Source: Rhizobiales bacterium GAS188
GTDB lineage: Bacteria; Pseudomonadota; Alphaproteobacteria; Rhizobiales; Beijerinckiaceae
Reading direction: 5' to 3'
DNA: 64,000 nucleotides
Assembly: GCA_900104855.1 (NCBI GenBank)
Contig: FNSS01000001.1
Coordinates: 496,001 to 560,000 of the forward strand
A model generated the notes under the pieces. The model had not been told where the DNA came from and searched no databases. It saw only the letters and a program-made list of their open reading frames with translations. Numbering within the stretch: position 1 is the first letter of the stretch; every line of letters begins with the position of its first letter. Below are positions 15,561-24,035 of this stretch, in pieces. The position numbers were made by a program, and so were the translations under genes.

Positions 15561-16571
15561 ATGTCGAGGACCATCTTCACCAGGCTCTGCATCCTTGCCG
15601 CCCTCCTCTGCGCCGCATCGCAGGCGCAGGGCCAGGCCCAGGCCGAAGTGAAGATCGGCATCGGCTTCGGGGTCGGTTTCCTGCCGATGTTCATCCTCGA
15701 CCGCGACAAGCTGGTCGAGAAGCACGCCAAGGAAGCCGGGCTCGACGTCAAGGCGAGCTATCAGCGCTTCTCCGGTTCCTCGGCCATGCAGGACGCGATC
15801 CTGTCGGGCTCGGTCGATATGGGCGTCTATGGCGTGCCGGCGATGCTGATCGCCTGGGACAAGGCGCGCAACACGCCCCAGCAGATCTTCGGCATCGCCG
15901 GGGTGAATTCGACGCCGCTGATCTTGATCACCAACAGGCCGGAGGCCCGCCGGCTCACCGATCTCGGGCCGCAGGACAAGATCGCCATGCCGGCGCTCGT
16001 CTCTCCGCAGATGTATGCGCTCGAGATGCTGGCCGAGAAGCAATTCGGCATCGGCGAGCAGGATCGCCTGAAGCCGCAAGTGGTGGCCCTGCCCCATCCC
16101 GAGGCGCTCAACGCCATCCTGACGGGCGCAACCGAGGTGAAGGCCTATTTCTCCTCGCCGCCCTTCACGCAGATCGCCATCGCCAGCGGCAAGACGCACG
16201 CCATCGCCTCCTCGGCGGATGCCTTCGGCGGCAGGTCCTCCTTCCTGGTGCTCGGCGCCACCAGACGCTATCTCGACGCCAACCCGAAGCTCGCACAGAT
16301 CATGGTCGACGCCATCGCCGAAGCGACCTCGATCATCCGCTCGGATCCGCGCCGGGCGGCCGAGATCTATCTCATCGTGGAGCCCTCGAAGGCCATGGAT
16401 GCGACAGCCGTCGAAGCCATGCTCAAAGCGATGCCCGAGGATTTCGGCGTGGAAGTCCATGGGCTGAAGGCGCTCGCTGATTTCATGGGGCGCATCAAGG
16501 CGCTCAAGAGCGTTCCGGCGAGCTTCAAGGACGTCTTCCTGCCGCCAATTCACCAGACGCAGAGCAACTGA
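15561..16571 (+). CDS. ABC transporter substrate-binding protein (SsuA/NMT1-like)
   Basis: A 336-residue periplasmic binding protein with a signal peptide of about 28 residues (TIFTRLCILAALLCAASQAQG then QAQA). The mature start EVKIGIGFGVGFLPMFILDRDKLVEKHAKE is typical of the family. With the ATPase and permease downstream it forms a second importer of the sulfonate/taurine/aromatic acid class. It follows the oxidoreductase by 62 bases, so uptake and catabolism are probably co-transcribed. Confidence 0.9.
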   Translation: MSRTIFTRLCILAALLCAASQAQGQAQAEVKIGIGFGVGFLPMFILDRDKLVEKHAKEAGLDVKASYQRFSGSSAMQDAILSGSVDMGVYGVPAMLIAWDKARNTPQQIFGIAGVNSTPLILITNRPEARRLTDLGPQDKIAMPALVSPQMYALEMLAEKQFGIGEQDRLKPQVVALPHPEALNAILTGATEVKAYFSSPPFTQIAIASGKTHAIASSADAFGGRSSFLVLGATRRYLDANPKLAQIMVDAIAEATSIIRSDPRRAAEIYLIVEPSKAMDATAVEAMLKAMPEDFGVEVHGLKALADFMGRIKALKSVPASFKDVFLPPIHQTQSN

Positions 16572-16620
16572 TACTCTCGCGCGATCTGCGCTCGTTGGGG
16601 CGCAGCCCTGCCGAGGTGCA

Positions 16621-17433
16621 ATGATGCATGATGTCCAGGCGGCGAAAGCTGCGGTGAGCCCCGTCATCGACAGCCCGCTGCTGCGCGTCGACGGCGTCAC
16701 GCTCCAGTACAAGACACCCGAGCATCTCGTCACCGCGACCTATCGGGTCAGCATCGACATCCATCGCACCGACCGCCTGGTGCTGCTCGGCCCCTCGGGT
16801 TGCGGCAAATCGACATTGCTGAAGGCGATCGCGGGTTTCCTGCGGCCTGTCGAAGGCTCGATCAGGCTGAAGGACCGGCCGGTGACCGGACCAGGCCCCG
16901 ACCGCATGATGGTGTTCCAGGAATTCGATCAGCTCCTTCCCTGGAAGACGGTCGCCGGCAATGTGATGTATCCGATGACCGTCAACGGCGTGGCGGCGGG
17001 CGAGGCGCGGGCGCGGGCGCTCGACGCCATCGCCAAGGTCAATCTCACGCAATTTACCGATGTCTATCCGCATATGCTGTCTGGCGGCATGAAGCAGCGC
17101 GTCGCCATCGCCCGCGCCATGGCCATGAAGCCCGATGTGCTGTTGATGGACGAGCCTTACGCGGCGCTCGACGCGCTGACGCGGCGCAAGATGCAAGACG
17201 AGCTGCTGCAGCTCTGGCAGGATATCCGCTTCACCCTCGTCTTCGTCACCCATTCGATCGAAGAGGCGGTGGTGATCGGCTCGCGCATCGTGGTGCTCTC
17301 CCCCCATCCCGGCCAGGTGCGCGCCGAGCTCAACAGCACGCTCGCCCAGAGCGACCGCGACGGACCGGAATTCCAGCGCCTGACCGCCCGCATCTCGCAT
17401 ATGCTCTTCGACGGCCAGAGCGTGGCGCATTAA
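16621..17433 (+). CDS. ABC transporter ATP-binding protein (SsuB/TauB type)
   Basis: A 270-residue ATPase. It has Walker A GPSGCGKSTLLKAIAGF, a Q-loop in FQEFDQLLPWKT, signature [16 protein letters not shown], Walker B VLLMDEPYAALDALTRR and VTHSIEEAV. A 25-residue N-terminal extension precedes the core. It is separated from its permease by 110 bases that contain a palindromic repeat. Confidence 0.92.
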   Translation: MMHDVQAAKAAVSPVIDSPLLRVDGVTLQYKTPEHLVTATYRVSIDIHRTDRLVLLGPSGCGKSTLLKAIAGFLRPVEGSIRLKDRPVTGPGPDRMMVFQEFDQLLPWKTVAGNVMYPMTVNGVAAGEARARALDAIAKVNLTQFTDVYPHMLSGGMKQRVAIARAMAMKPDVLLMDEPYAALDALTRRKMQDELLQLWQDIRFTLVFVTHSIEEAVVIGSRIVVLSPHPGQVRAELNSTLAQSDRDGPEFQRLTARISHMLFDGQSVAH

Positions 17434-17474
17434 GCACAGATGCGTGGATCATCACGCACGTCGTGGTTCGCAAT

Positions 17475-17530
17475 TTTTGATATCGCATCATTTATTCCGA
17501 AAAGCAGAAGACCACTTTTCGGAATGATGC
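17475..17530. repeat. Palindromic intergenic repeat, copy B
   Basis: This 56-bp element lies between the ATPase and permease genes. Its first 19 bases equal those of copy A at 12664. It folds well: GCATCATTTATTCCGAAAAG is complementary to CTTTTCGGAATGATGC with an AGAAGACCA-type loop. It ends 13 bases before the permease ATG, so it would form a strong hairpin in the mRNA close to the ribosome-binding region. Confidence 0.75.
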
Positions 17531-17543
17531 TTGGGAGCCGATC

Positions 17544-18431
17544 ATGAGCGACGCCGCAGCAACCATGCTCCCACCCTCCCGCCCGGAATTCGAGCGTGAG
17601 GTGACCGCCCCGATCGGCCTCGGCGATGTGGCAAAGCCGCTCTCGCTTGCCGAGAAGCTCTCCGGCAACACCGCCTTGCGGCGCGGGCTGATCCTGATCG
17701 GCATCGCGCTCGTCTGGGAGCTCTATGCGCGCTGGCTCGGAAACCCCCTCACCTTCCCGACCTTCCTCGAGACGCTCGAAGCGCTGCGCGATGGCATCCT
17801 CTCGGGTGTGATCCCGCAGCGTCTCGCTGTGACGCTCGAAACGCTCGTCATCGGCTACGCCATCGGCCTCGTCGTCGCGGCGCTCCTGACCACAGTCGCC
17901 GTGACCACGCGCGTCGGCACCGATCTGCTCGCGACCTTCACGGCGATGTTCAACCCGCTGCCGGCGATCGCGCTCTTGCCGCTGGCGCTCCTGTGGTTCG
18001 GGCTCGGGCGGCCCTCTCTGGTCTTCGTCATCGTGCATTCGGTGCTGTGGGCGGTGGCGCTCAACATGCATTCGGGCTTCCTCGCCGTGTCCGAGACTTT
18101 GCGCATGGCGGGGCGCACCTTCGGGCTCGGGGGCTTGCGCCTGGTGTTCGGCATCCTGATCCCGGCGGCCTTCCCGGCCATTCTTGCCGGGCTCAAGATC
18201 GGCTGGGCCTTCGCCTGGCGCACCCTGATTGCGGCCGAGCTCGTCTTCGGCGTCTCCTCCGGCCAGGGCGGGCTCGGCTGGTACATCTTCGAGAACCGCA
18301 ACACGCTCGACACCGCCTCGGTCTTCGCCGGGCTGTTGACCGTGATGGCGGTCGGCCTCCTCGTCGAAGGCGTCATCTTCCGCGCCATCGAGGCACGCAC
18401 GGTGCGCCGCTGGGGCATGCAGAGCGGCTGA
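17544..18431 (+). CDS. ABC transporter permease (SsuC/TauC type)
   Basis: A 295-residue permease with a 55-residue cytoplasmic N-terminus and about six membrane helices beginning at GLILIGIALVWELYARWL. The EAA-type loop is SETLRMAGRTFGLGGLRLVF. It completes the importer whose binding protein and ATPase lie upstream. A good terminator follows. Confidence 0.9.
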   Translation: MSDAAATMLPPSRPEFEREVTAPIGLGDVAKPLSLAEKLSGNTALRRGLILIGIALVWELYARWLGNPLTFPTFLETLEALRDGILSGVIPQRLAVTLETLVIGYAIGLVVAALLTTVAVTTRVGTDLLATFTAMFNPLPAIALLPLALLWFGLGRPSLVFVIVHSVLWAVALNMHSGFLAVSETLRMAGRTFGLGGLRLVFGILIPAAFPAILAGLKIGWAFAWRTLIAAELVFGVSSGQGGLGWYIFENRNTLDTASVFAGLLTVMAVGLLVEGVIFRAIEARTVRRWGMQSG

Positions 18432-18440
18432 GGGGCGCTC

Positions 18441-18466
18441 CTTCTCCCGCTCGTTTGCGGGAGAAG
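18441..18466. terminator. Terminator hairpin between convergent genes
   Basis: CTTCTCCCGC (18441-18450) pairs perfectly with GCGGGAGAAG (18457-18466) around a TCGTTT loop. It lies 9 bases after the permease stop and 30 bases from the convergent HdeD-like gene. A long T-run is absent on either side. Confidence 0.6.
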
Positions 18467-18496
18467 GGGAGTGCCCAATCCCCCGCAAGAGGCCCT

Positions 18497-19084
18497 TCAC
18501 ATTTCCAGATCCCTGTGCTTCCGCAGCCGGAGCGAGAAGGCGATCGTGAGGATGCCGAACACGATCGCATAGGAGGCGATCAGCCAGATGAGGGCCAGCG
18601 CGCCGGCGCCCGGCATGAGGAACAGCACGACGCCGAACGCGATCGACAGCGCGCCGCTCAGGATCAGCAGCCACTCATTGTCGATATGCTTACGCAGTTG
18701 GATCGCGCCGACGATCTGGAACACACCGCTCGCGATCGACCATCCGGCGATGAAAATCAAAAGGATCAGCGCTATCAGGCCCGGCCAGATGAACGTCACG
18801 ACTCCGGCAACGATGCCGAGAATGCCGATCACCGCGAGCCACCAGCGCGGCGTCGGCGAAACCTTGCCCATGATGGCGGCCAGCAGCGCAGAAGCTCCGT
18901 CGACGAGCGCAAAAGCCCCATAGAGGAGCACCAGGGTGACGAGCGTCAGCCCGGGCCAGGCAAAGCTCAGCACGCCGAAGACGACGGCGGCGATGCCGCG
19001 GATCAGGAATAACCACCAATTCTTGGCCAAACCATGCAGCAGCAGCGGCACGACCGGCGTCGGTACAGCACCTTGGATGGACAT
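18497..19084 (-). CDS. HdeD-like (DUF308) membrane protein
   Basis: A 195-residue integral membrane protein with six hydrophobic helices in three similar hairpins, each carrying the DUF308 element (FGVLSFAWPGLTLVTLVLLYG, AGVVTFIWPGLIALILLIF, FGVVLFLMPGAGALALIWLI). HdeD in enteric bacteria is linked to acid resistance; the biochemical role is not known. It stands alone, convergent with the ABC permease. Confidence 0.88.
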   Translation of the reverse strand: MSIQGAVPTPVVPLLLHGLAKNWWLFLIRGIAAVVFGVLSFAWPGLTLVTLVLLYGAFALVDGASALLAAIMGKVSPTPRWWLAVIGILGIVAGVVTFIWPGLIALILLIFIAGWSIASGVFQIVGAIQLRKHIDNEWLLILSGALSIAFGVVLFLMPGAGALALIWLIASYAIVFGILTIAFSLRLRKHRDLEM

Positions 19085-19701
19085 CGCTGTTCACTCCCAT
19101 GGCCCGTCGCGTGACCGGCAAGCGACGGCAGATATTGCGCTTCACAGTGAGGGCCGGACAAGTAAAATCCCAAATTGTCTCGCCTCGATGCCCTATGGGC
19201 TCACCAATGACTCGACGACCGGCGCCATTGCAAACATTGAATCGTTGGATCAATGGCTTACTTGTCGACCTGATCCAGCGACGGATATCTGCCGCGCCGT
19301 CCGAAGCCGCGATGAGCCGGCATTCGCACCCGTCTTCCTCAACTGGTCCGTGATCTGAGCTATGGCCTCCCCCCGTTTGGCGACCGCTCGGCATGGACCC
19401 GAACGCAGCCGGTATTCTTCCACGGGGCGGGATCATGTCATCAACGAATTCGGCAAGGAGTTGATTTGCAGGTCTTTATCCGCCGCATCGATGATGATGG
19501 TATTGGTGGTGATTCCGAGTTGGTCGGGCTTCTTGGGGAGCGGCTCGTTGGTCCATGGAAATTGCGCTCAGGGCGCGAATGGGTGTCGCCTTTGGTTAAG
19601 CGCGGCATTGAGGCAGACATGGCCCGTCGCATGATCCGCGATCTGTCGGGCAGTAGCGGCATGCGCCGCGGGCGAAACAAACAGATGGGGCGCCCTGCGG
19701 C
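19085..19701. other. 617-base region without a recognised gene
   Basis: This region lies between the divergent HdeD-like gene and the adenylate cyclase. Short open frames exist on both strands but none shows a family motif or convincing codon structure. It should contain the promoters of both flanking genes. The part around 19466-19620 on the plus strand is open and slightly gene-like (MQVFIRRIDDDGIGG), without a recognisable product. Confidence 0.5.
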
Positions 19702-21705
19702 GTGGCGCGCAATTCCTCAGCAACGATGCTGCGATCGGAATGCGTCGTGACCTCGAGCGACCAGACCCATGACGGCGCCGCCCGTTGGGTGAGACCGCTG
19801 CGATTCCATCTCAGTGTCATCGTGGTCACGCTGCTCGTCGCCATAGCGGCGGCCCTCATCGGCTTGAATTTCTACCAGGGCCGGAAGGCGGCGATCGCCT
19901 CCGCGAGCCAGGAGATGCGGATCTTTTCCGAGCGGATCGTCGAGCGCTATCGGACAGTCTTCGGTGCCGCCGCCTTGACGGTCGATCTCGCAAGCGGCGC
20001 CGAGATCGTCCGGCGACCCGAGGCCGAGGACCAGGCGAAACTCGGGCGCTTCCTGCAAAGGGTTCTGCGCAGCTCCGAATATGTCGATAGCGCCTATGTC
20101 GGATATCCCAGCGGCGCTTTCGTGCAGGCGATCAGCCTCAAGAACAACCCGCTTTGGAGCAGAGCGCTCTCGGCGCCGGAGCGTGCGGCATTCGCGACGC
20201 GCATCATCGCCGTCGACGATCAGGGGCGGCGCATGGCGCGTTGGGAGTTTCTCGCCGCGGACGACAGCTGGCTTGCGACCACGGATCCGCAGCCGACCGA
20301 TTACGATCCGCGCGAACGGCCCTGGTACCTGTCGGCGGTGCAACAACCGGCGCTGATCTCGACAGCCCCCTACCGCATGGCGACCACAGATGCGCCAGGC
20401 ATCACGCTCGCGCGCCGCCATTCCGCTTATGGCACGATCGTCATCGGCGTCGACGTTCTTCTCGGGGCGATCGATGCGTTTCTCGCGACGCAGTTGATCA
20501 CGCCGAGCTCCAGGGTCCTGATCTTCGACGCGGGAGATCGCCTGATCGCGAGGTCCGATCAAAGCTCCGTGGCGGAACCGCGCTGCCCCCCGAATTGCGG
20601 GCCCTCTCAAGGGGAGCCCGGCTTGCTCGTCGAGCGTGCCAGAAGCGTGGTCGCCGGCATGGAGCGCGGAGACGGCGGAACCTGGACCCTCACAGTCAAC
20701 GGTCAAGACTACCTGCTCGTGGTCTCATCCATTTCCTCGACGCCCCTGCTCGAGGGAGGGCATGTCGCCGCGCTGACGCCGGTCAGGGGCCTCACACGGG
20801 CGAGCGAGCGCCTGCTCAATCAAGGGCTCATCCTGTCGGCCTGCGTGCTGGCGCTCGGCATCATCTGCGCCTTCCTGGCCGCGAACGGCATGAGCCGCTC
20901 GCTCCGCGCCCTCACGGCCCAGGCCCAAGGGCTGACGCGCCTCGAGTTCGGGGCGCCCGCCAAGGTGAGATCGCGCATCCTGGAAATATCTCAGCTCGCG
21001 GCGGCGATGCGGGCGGCACGCAGCACGATTTCCGCCTTCGGCCTCTATGTCCCGAAGGAGCTGGTGCGGCGCATCATCGGATCGCGCGAGTTCACCGGCC
21101 GCAGCGGGGAGCGGCAAAACGTGACCGCGCTATTCAGCGACATCCGGGATTTCACCACCATTTGCGAGCAGCACTCGGCGGAAGACGTGGTGTCGATGCT
21201 CTCCGATTATTTCGACCTGTTCAGCGAGGCCGTGCAGCGCCATCGCGGCGTCATCATCCAGTTCTCCGGCGATGCCGTCTTCGCCTTGTGGAACGCGCCG
21301 CACCCGGACGACCTGCATATCGACCGCGCCTGCCTGTGCGCCTTGGAGCTGCAATCGCTGATCGCGGAGTTCAATGCGCGCCAGAGGCAAAGCGGCACGC
21401 CTGAGCTCTATACCCGCTTCGGCATTCACACGGGCCCGGTCGTCGTCGGCAGCGTCGGCGCCAAGGATCGTTTCCAATATACCGCGATGGGGGATGCGGT
21501 GAATGTCGCCGCGAGGCTCGAAGGCCTCAACAAGGAGTTCGGGACGACGATCCTGGTCAGCGCGGCCGTCGCCGCCGGAGCGCGGACGAGCTTTCGCTTC
21601 CGCAAGCTCGGTCCGGCCCATGTCAAAGGGCGGGAGGAGCCGGTCGAGGTCCTCGAGCTCTGTGCCAGCGCGCAGGATGTCGGGACGTCGGTTTCACAAA
21701 GCTGA
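19702..21705 (+). CDS. Membrane adenylate/guanylate cyclase with Cache sensor and HAMP
   Basis: A 667-residue class III nucleotidyl cyclase. A first membrane helix lies near residues 33-56, a large extracytoplasmic double-Cache-like domain spans about 60-365 (ERPWYLSAVQQ, TTDAPGITLARR), and a second helix (LILSACVLALGIICAFLAANG) and HAMP segment follow. The catalytic domain has the metal aspartates (TALFSDIRDFTTI and FSGDAVFALWN), FGIHTGPVVVGSVG and AMGDAVNVAARLEG. It would make cAMP in response to a periplasmic ligand. The start is uncertain: GTG at 19702 or ATG at 19726. Confidence 0.9.
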   Translation: MARNSSATMLRSECVVTSSDQTHDGAARWVRPLRFHLSVIVVTLLVAIAAALIGLNFYQGRKAAIASASQEMRIFSERIVERYRTVFGAAALTVDLASGAEIVRRPEAEDQAKLGRFLQRVLRSSEYVDSAYVGYPSGAFVQAISLKNNPLWSRALSAPERAAFATRIIAVDDQGRRMARWEFLAADDSWLATTDPQPTDYDPRERPWYLSAVQQPALISTAPYRMATTDAPGITLARRHSAYGTIVIGVDVLLGAIDAFLATQLITPSSRVLIFDAGDRLIARSDQSSVAEPRCPPNCGPSQGEPGLLVERARSVVAGMERGDGGTWTLTVNGQDYLLVVSSISSTPLLEGGHVAALTPVRGLTRASERLLNQGLILSACVLALGIICAFLAANGMSRSLRALTAQAQGLTRLEFGAPAKVRSRILEISQLAAAMRAARSTISAFGLYVPKELVRRIIGSREFTGRSGERQNVTALFSDIRDFTTICEQHSAEDVVSMLSDYFDLFSEAVQRHRGVIIQFSGDAVFALWNAPHPDDLHIDRACLCALELQSLIAEFNARQRQSGTPELYTRFGIHTGPVVVGSVGAKDRFQYTAMGDAVNVAARLEGLNKEFGTTILVSAAVAAGARTSFRFRKLGPAHVKGREEPVEVLELCASAQDVGTSVSQS

Positions 21706-21748
21706 GGCTCCGCGGGAATGGCCCGCCGCCCCGAGAATCGGCGAAGTG

Positions 21749-22699
21749 TCAGAGCTGGCCGGCGCAGGCCTTCATCAAGCCGGCAAAGCCGGCGAGCGAT
21801 CCATAATGATGTTCGGCGAGCCAAGCTGCGACGCGTCGGCCGATGTTGTCGCCGGAATAGGGCCGCTCGAGCTTGTAGGAGGCGCTACCGGGCACGATCG
21901 CAACGATCACTTGCCGCGATCCCGTATCGAGCTGCTTCGCCTCGGCATAATTCGTCGGCTGGTTCGTCCTTTGGAGGAGCGCCATGTTCAGCGCCACCGA
22001 GCCTTCCCCCAGATTATCGGGAGGCCCTTGATCGCCGACAACCGCTGCCTCGACGACGCCGTTTTCCGGATTGACCGCAAGCACGAGATCGCCGATCGCC
22101 ACCTGGAAATGCTTCAGCGGGTTGCTGCCGCCGGCGATCACGAGTGCCGGGATGAATCGCTCATCGAGCTGGTTGGCGACCTCGCATTCCCCCGCAGCGG
22201 CACCGGATAATCCGTTTTTCAACGCGGTGAGCGAACCAAAATAACCCTTATGGTCACCGGCCGTGAAGACACAGGGGATGCTGCCATTCCCCGCATCGCG
22301 AGCAGCGAGGACGTTTTGCCAAGTGATTTTGTAACCGCCTGGCACAGTCCAGTTATTGTCCCGGAAATCTCCGAATACCTTGATCGTCTGCGCGTAGCCG
22401 ACGCCTTTGCCGCCCCTGGTCACGGCCACACCGTTGGCGATGTTGTTGATCGCCTTGGTCGAACCCTTCAGATCGTCGGGATGATACGAGTTCGGCGCTC
22501 CATCCGTATTCACACGAAGCTGCGACCGGAACAGGACGAATTGGTCGCCCGCCTGGGCACCTGCCGCAGTCGCCAGCACGACCCGTTTGCCTTGGGGCTG
22601 GAAGACCTCCTGGCGTTGAATTCTGCAAGCGGATTGCCCGAAGGCGGAACCGGAAATCGCCACCGCGGCGGCGAAGCTCAGTATCGCCAATAGCTTCAT
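21749..22699 (-). CDS. Secreted GH75-type chitosanase-like protein
   Basis: A 316-residue exported protein with a signal peptide ending near residue 23 (KLLAILSFAAAVAISGSAFG). The segment GDLVLAVNPENGVVEAAVVG followed by DQGPPDNLGEGSVALN strongly resembles the fungal chitosanase (GH75) catalytic core, with candidate acid residues Asp223 and Glu232. Elsewhere the similarity is not obvious, so activity on chitosan is not certain. The ATG at 22699 follows GGGGGAA. It lies with other envelope-protein genes on the same strand. Confidence 0.65.
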   Translation of the reverse strand: MKLLAILSFAAAVAISGSAFGQSACRIQRQEVFQPQGKRVVLATAAGAQAGDQFVLFRSQLRVNTDGAPNSYHPDDLKGSTKAINNIANGVAVTRGGKGVGYAQTIKVFGDFRDNNWTVPGGYKITWQNVLAARDAGNGSIPCVFTAGDHKGYFGSLTALKNGLSGAAAGECEVANQLDERFIPALVIAGGSNPLKHFQVAIGDLVLAVNPENGVVEAAVVGDQGPPDNLGEGSVALNMALLQRTNQPTNYAEAKQLDTGSRQVIVAIVPGSASYKLERPYSGDNIGRRVAAWLAEHHYGSLAGFAGLMKACAGQL

Positions 22700-22789
22700 G
22701 GTCAATTCCCCCAATTGATGCCCGATGCCCGAAGACAACCGACCTCGTCTGCACGCATCAGCCAAAACGAGACAAAGGTGCAGGCTCGC

Positions 22790-23083
22790 TCAACAGCCCT
22801 TCACTCTCTCCCAATATTGCAACTCCTGCACTCGCTGCGCTTCATATCCGAAGAGGTGGCCAAAGGGAGGGAAGCACCCCCGTCCGAACGCCGATATCGC
22901 CTGCTGCGTGCGGAAGCAGTAGCCGTTGCGCGCATAGATGGCGTTGCGCGCATACCAGAGTTCCTGGCAGCCCATCGAGGCGGCATCTTGCGCGCCTGCC
23001 GGCGCGACCTCGCCAAGCGTAGCGGCCGAGAGCCCCAGCGCCGCCACGAGACAGGTTTTTCCAGAACGAATGAGCCTATCCAC
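22790..23083 (-). CDS. Small secreted YARHG-domain protein
   Basis: A 97-residue protein. The GTG at 23083 is preceded by GGGAGG and gives a signal peptide (DRLIRSGKTCLVAALGLSAA, cleavage after AGAQ). The mature part is a YARHG-type domain: CQELWYARNAIYARNGYCF, then cysteine-containing FGRGCFPPFG and a final VKGC. Such domains occur in bacterial extracellular proteins and may bind peptidoglycan or calcium; the function is unproven. Longer in-frame starts upstream read through the neighbouring repeat region and are unlikely. Confidence 0.7.
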   Translation of the reverse strand: MDRLIRSGKTCLVAALGLSAATLGEVAPAGAQDAASMGCQELWYARNAIYARNGYCFRTQQAISAFGRGCFPPFGHLFGYEAQRVQELQYWERVKGC

Positions 23084-23153
23084 GATCACCTCCCAGCTGG
23101 CGATTGAGACGCCCTCGACCGACAAACAGGTAATCTCGCCTGAGCGATGTTCA

Positions 23154-24035
23154 CTACGAAGCCCCGGCCATGTCGAGCAATTCGGGCCGGTATTCGAAAT
23201 GCATGGTGTCGTAATGACCCCATCGCCCTCCCCAAATGAAACCATACCGCTCGAAGATGTCAACGATCTCGAAGGGCATGCGGTTGGCATAGGTGAAGGA
23301 TTTGGCTTGGGCGAAGGATTTGGGATGGGCGACGAATTTGGGATGGGCGACGGACTTCGCCCCGCCCTGTCGCCACAGCCAGTAATCTGCATATTTCACG
23401 TTGAGGTCGATCGCCGCCCCATAGCCATGCATGCTGCGCGAGCCGTTATCGGCGACGGGGCGGCAATTATAGGTTCCGGCGCTCGGATAGGCATAGGCAC
23501 GCAAGAGCGGCGGCAGCTTTTCGAGCTCGGCCGACACCTCCCGCAGGCGTGCCGCGACAGCGTTGACCGAAGTGACGCGCAAAGGCTTGCCCCAGGAGCC
23601 CGGCATCCAGATCACGGTTTCGAGCCGGGGCTCGACTTTTTGTTTCGAGCAGTCGCCATAGATCTTGTCGAAGAAGGCCTGATTGCGAAAGCGGCCGGGA
23701 TCATCCTCCTCGCGGGCCGGCGCGGATCGCGAGCCTTTGGGATAGTGAAGCCGCATCTGGTCGAGGATGGAGGCTGAGCGCAGCGTCTCCTCGAAGCTCT
23801 TGCGCGGCCTTCCATCGTCGACGGGCATGCGCGTGCCGTCGCGCCAGATCAGGGCGGTGTCGTCATGGCCGGTGAGCTCGTCCGGATAGGCGCGCACCAA
23901 GGCATCGAGCACGGCAGCGACGCTCGCTTCCGCGGCACCGGCTGGTCCCGCGCTCCCCTGCATCGCCCCGATCGCCAGGGTCAGCGCCACGCCCGGCACG
24001 GGCAGCGAGCAGCGACACCGGGCGCTGCTAGCCAT
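23154..24035 (-). CDS. M15-family D-alanyl-D-alanine carboxypeptidase-like protein
   Basis: A 293-residue exported zinc peptidase (VanY/DdpX-like, M15). Residues 1-35 look like a signal peptide. The zinc ligands are His203 and Asp210 in SMHGYGAAIDLN and His279 in DTMHFEYRPEL. Between them lies a repeat-encoded stretch VAHPKFVAHPKSFAQAKS (about 229-246). It would trim peptidoglycan stem peptides. Its ATG overlaps the last 8 bases of the upstream dioxygenase gene, implying coupling. Confidence 0.87.
   Translation of the reverse strand: MASSARCRCSLPVPGVALTLAIGAMQGSAGPAGAAEASVAAVLDALVRAYPDELTGHDDTALIWRDGTRMPVDDGRPRKSFEETLRSASILDQMRLHYPKGSRSAPAREEDDPGRFRNQAFFDKIYGDCSKQKVEPRLETVIWMPGSWGKPLRVTSVNAVAARLREVSAELEKLPPLLRAYAYPSAGTYNCRPVADNGSRSMHGYGAAIDLNVKYADYWLWRQGGAKSVAHPKFVAHPKSFAQAKSFTYANRMPFEIVDIFERYGFIWGGRWGHYDTMHFEYRPELLDMAGAS
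23296..23349. repeat. 18-bp tandem repeat inside the M15 peptidase gene
   Basis: Three 18-bp units (23296-23313, 23314-23331, 23332-23349) share the core GATTTGGGATGGGCG with few differences. They encode three related hexapeptides (VAHPKF, VAHPKS, FAQAKS) in an external loop of the peptidase, keeping the frame. Confidence 0.85.

Noticed and set aside
22790-23392. Extended 200-residue version of the YARHG protein
   Set aside because: The extra N-terminus is Pro/Ser-rich sequence from the antisense of the peptidase repeats and lacks a signal peptide; the GTG at 23083 has a strong ribosome-binding site and gives a proper signal peptide.
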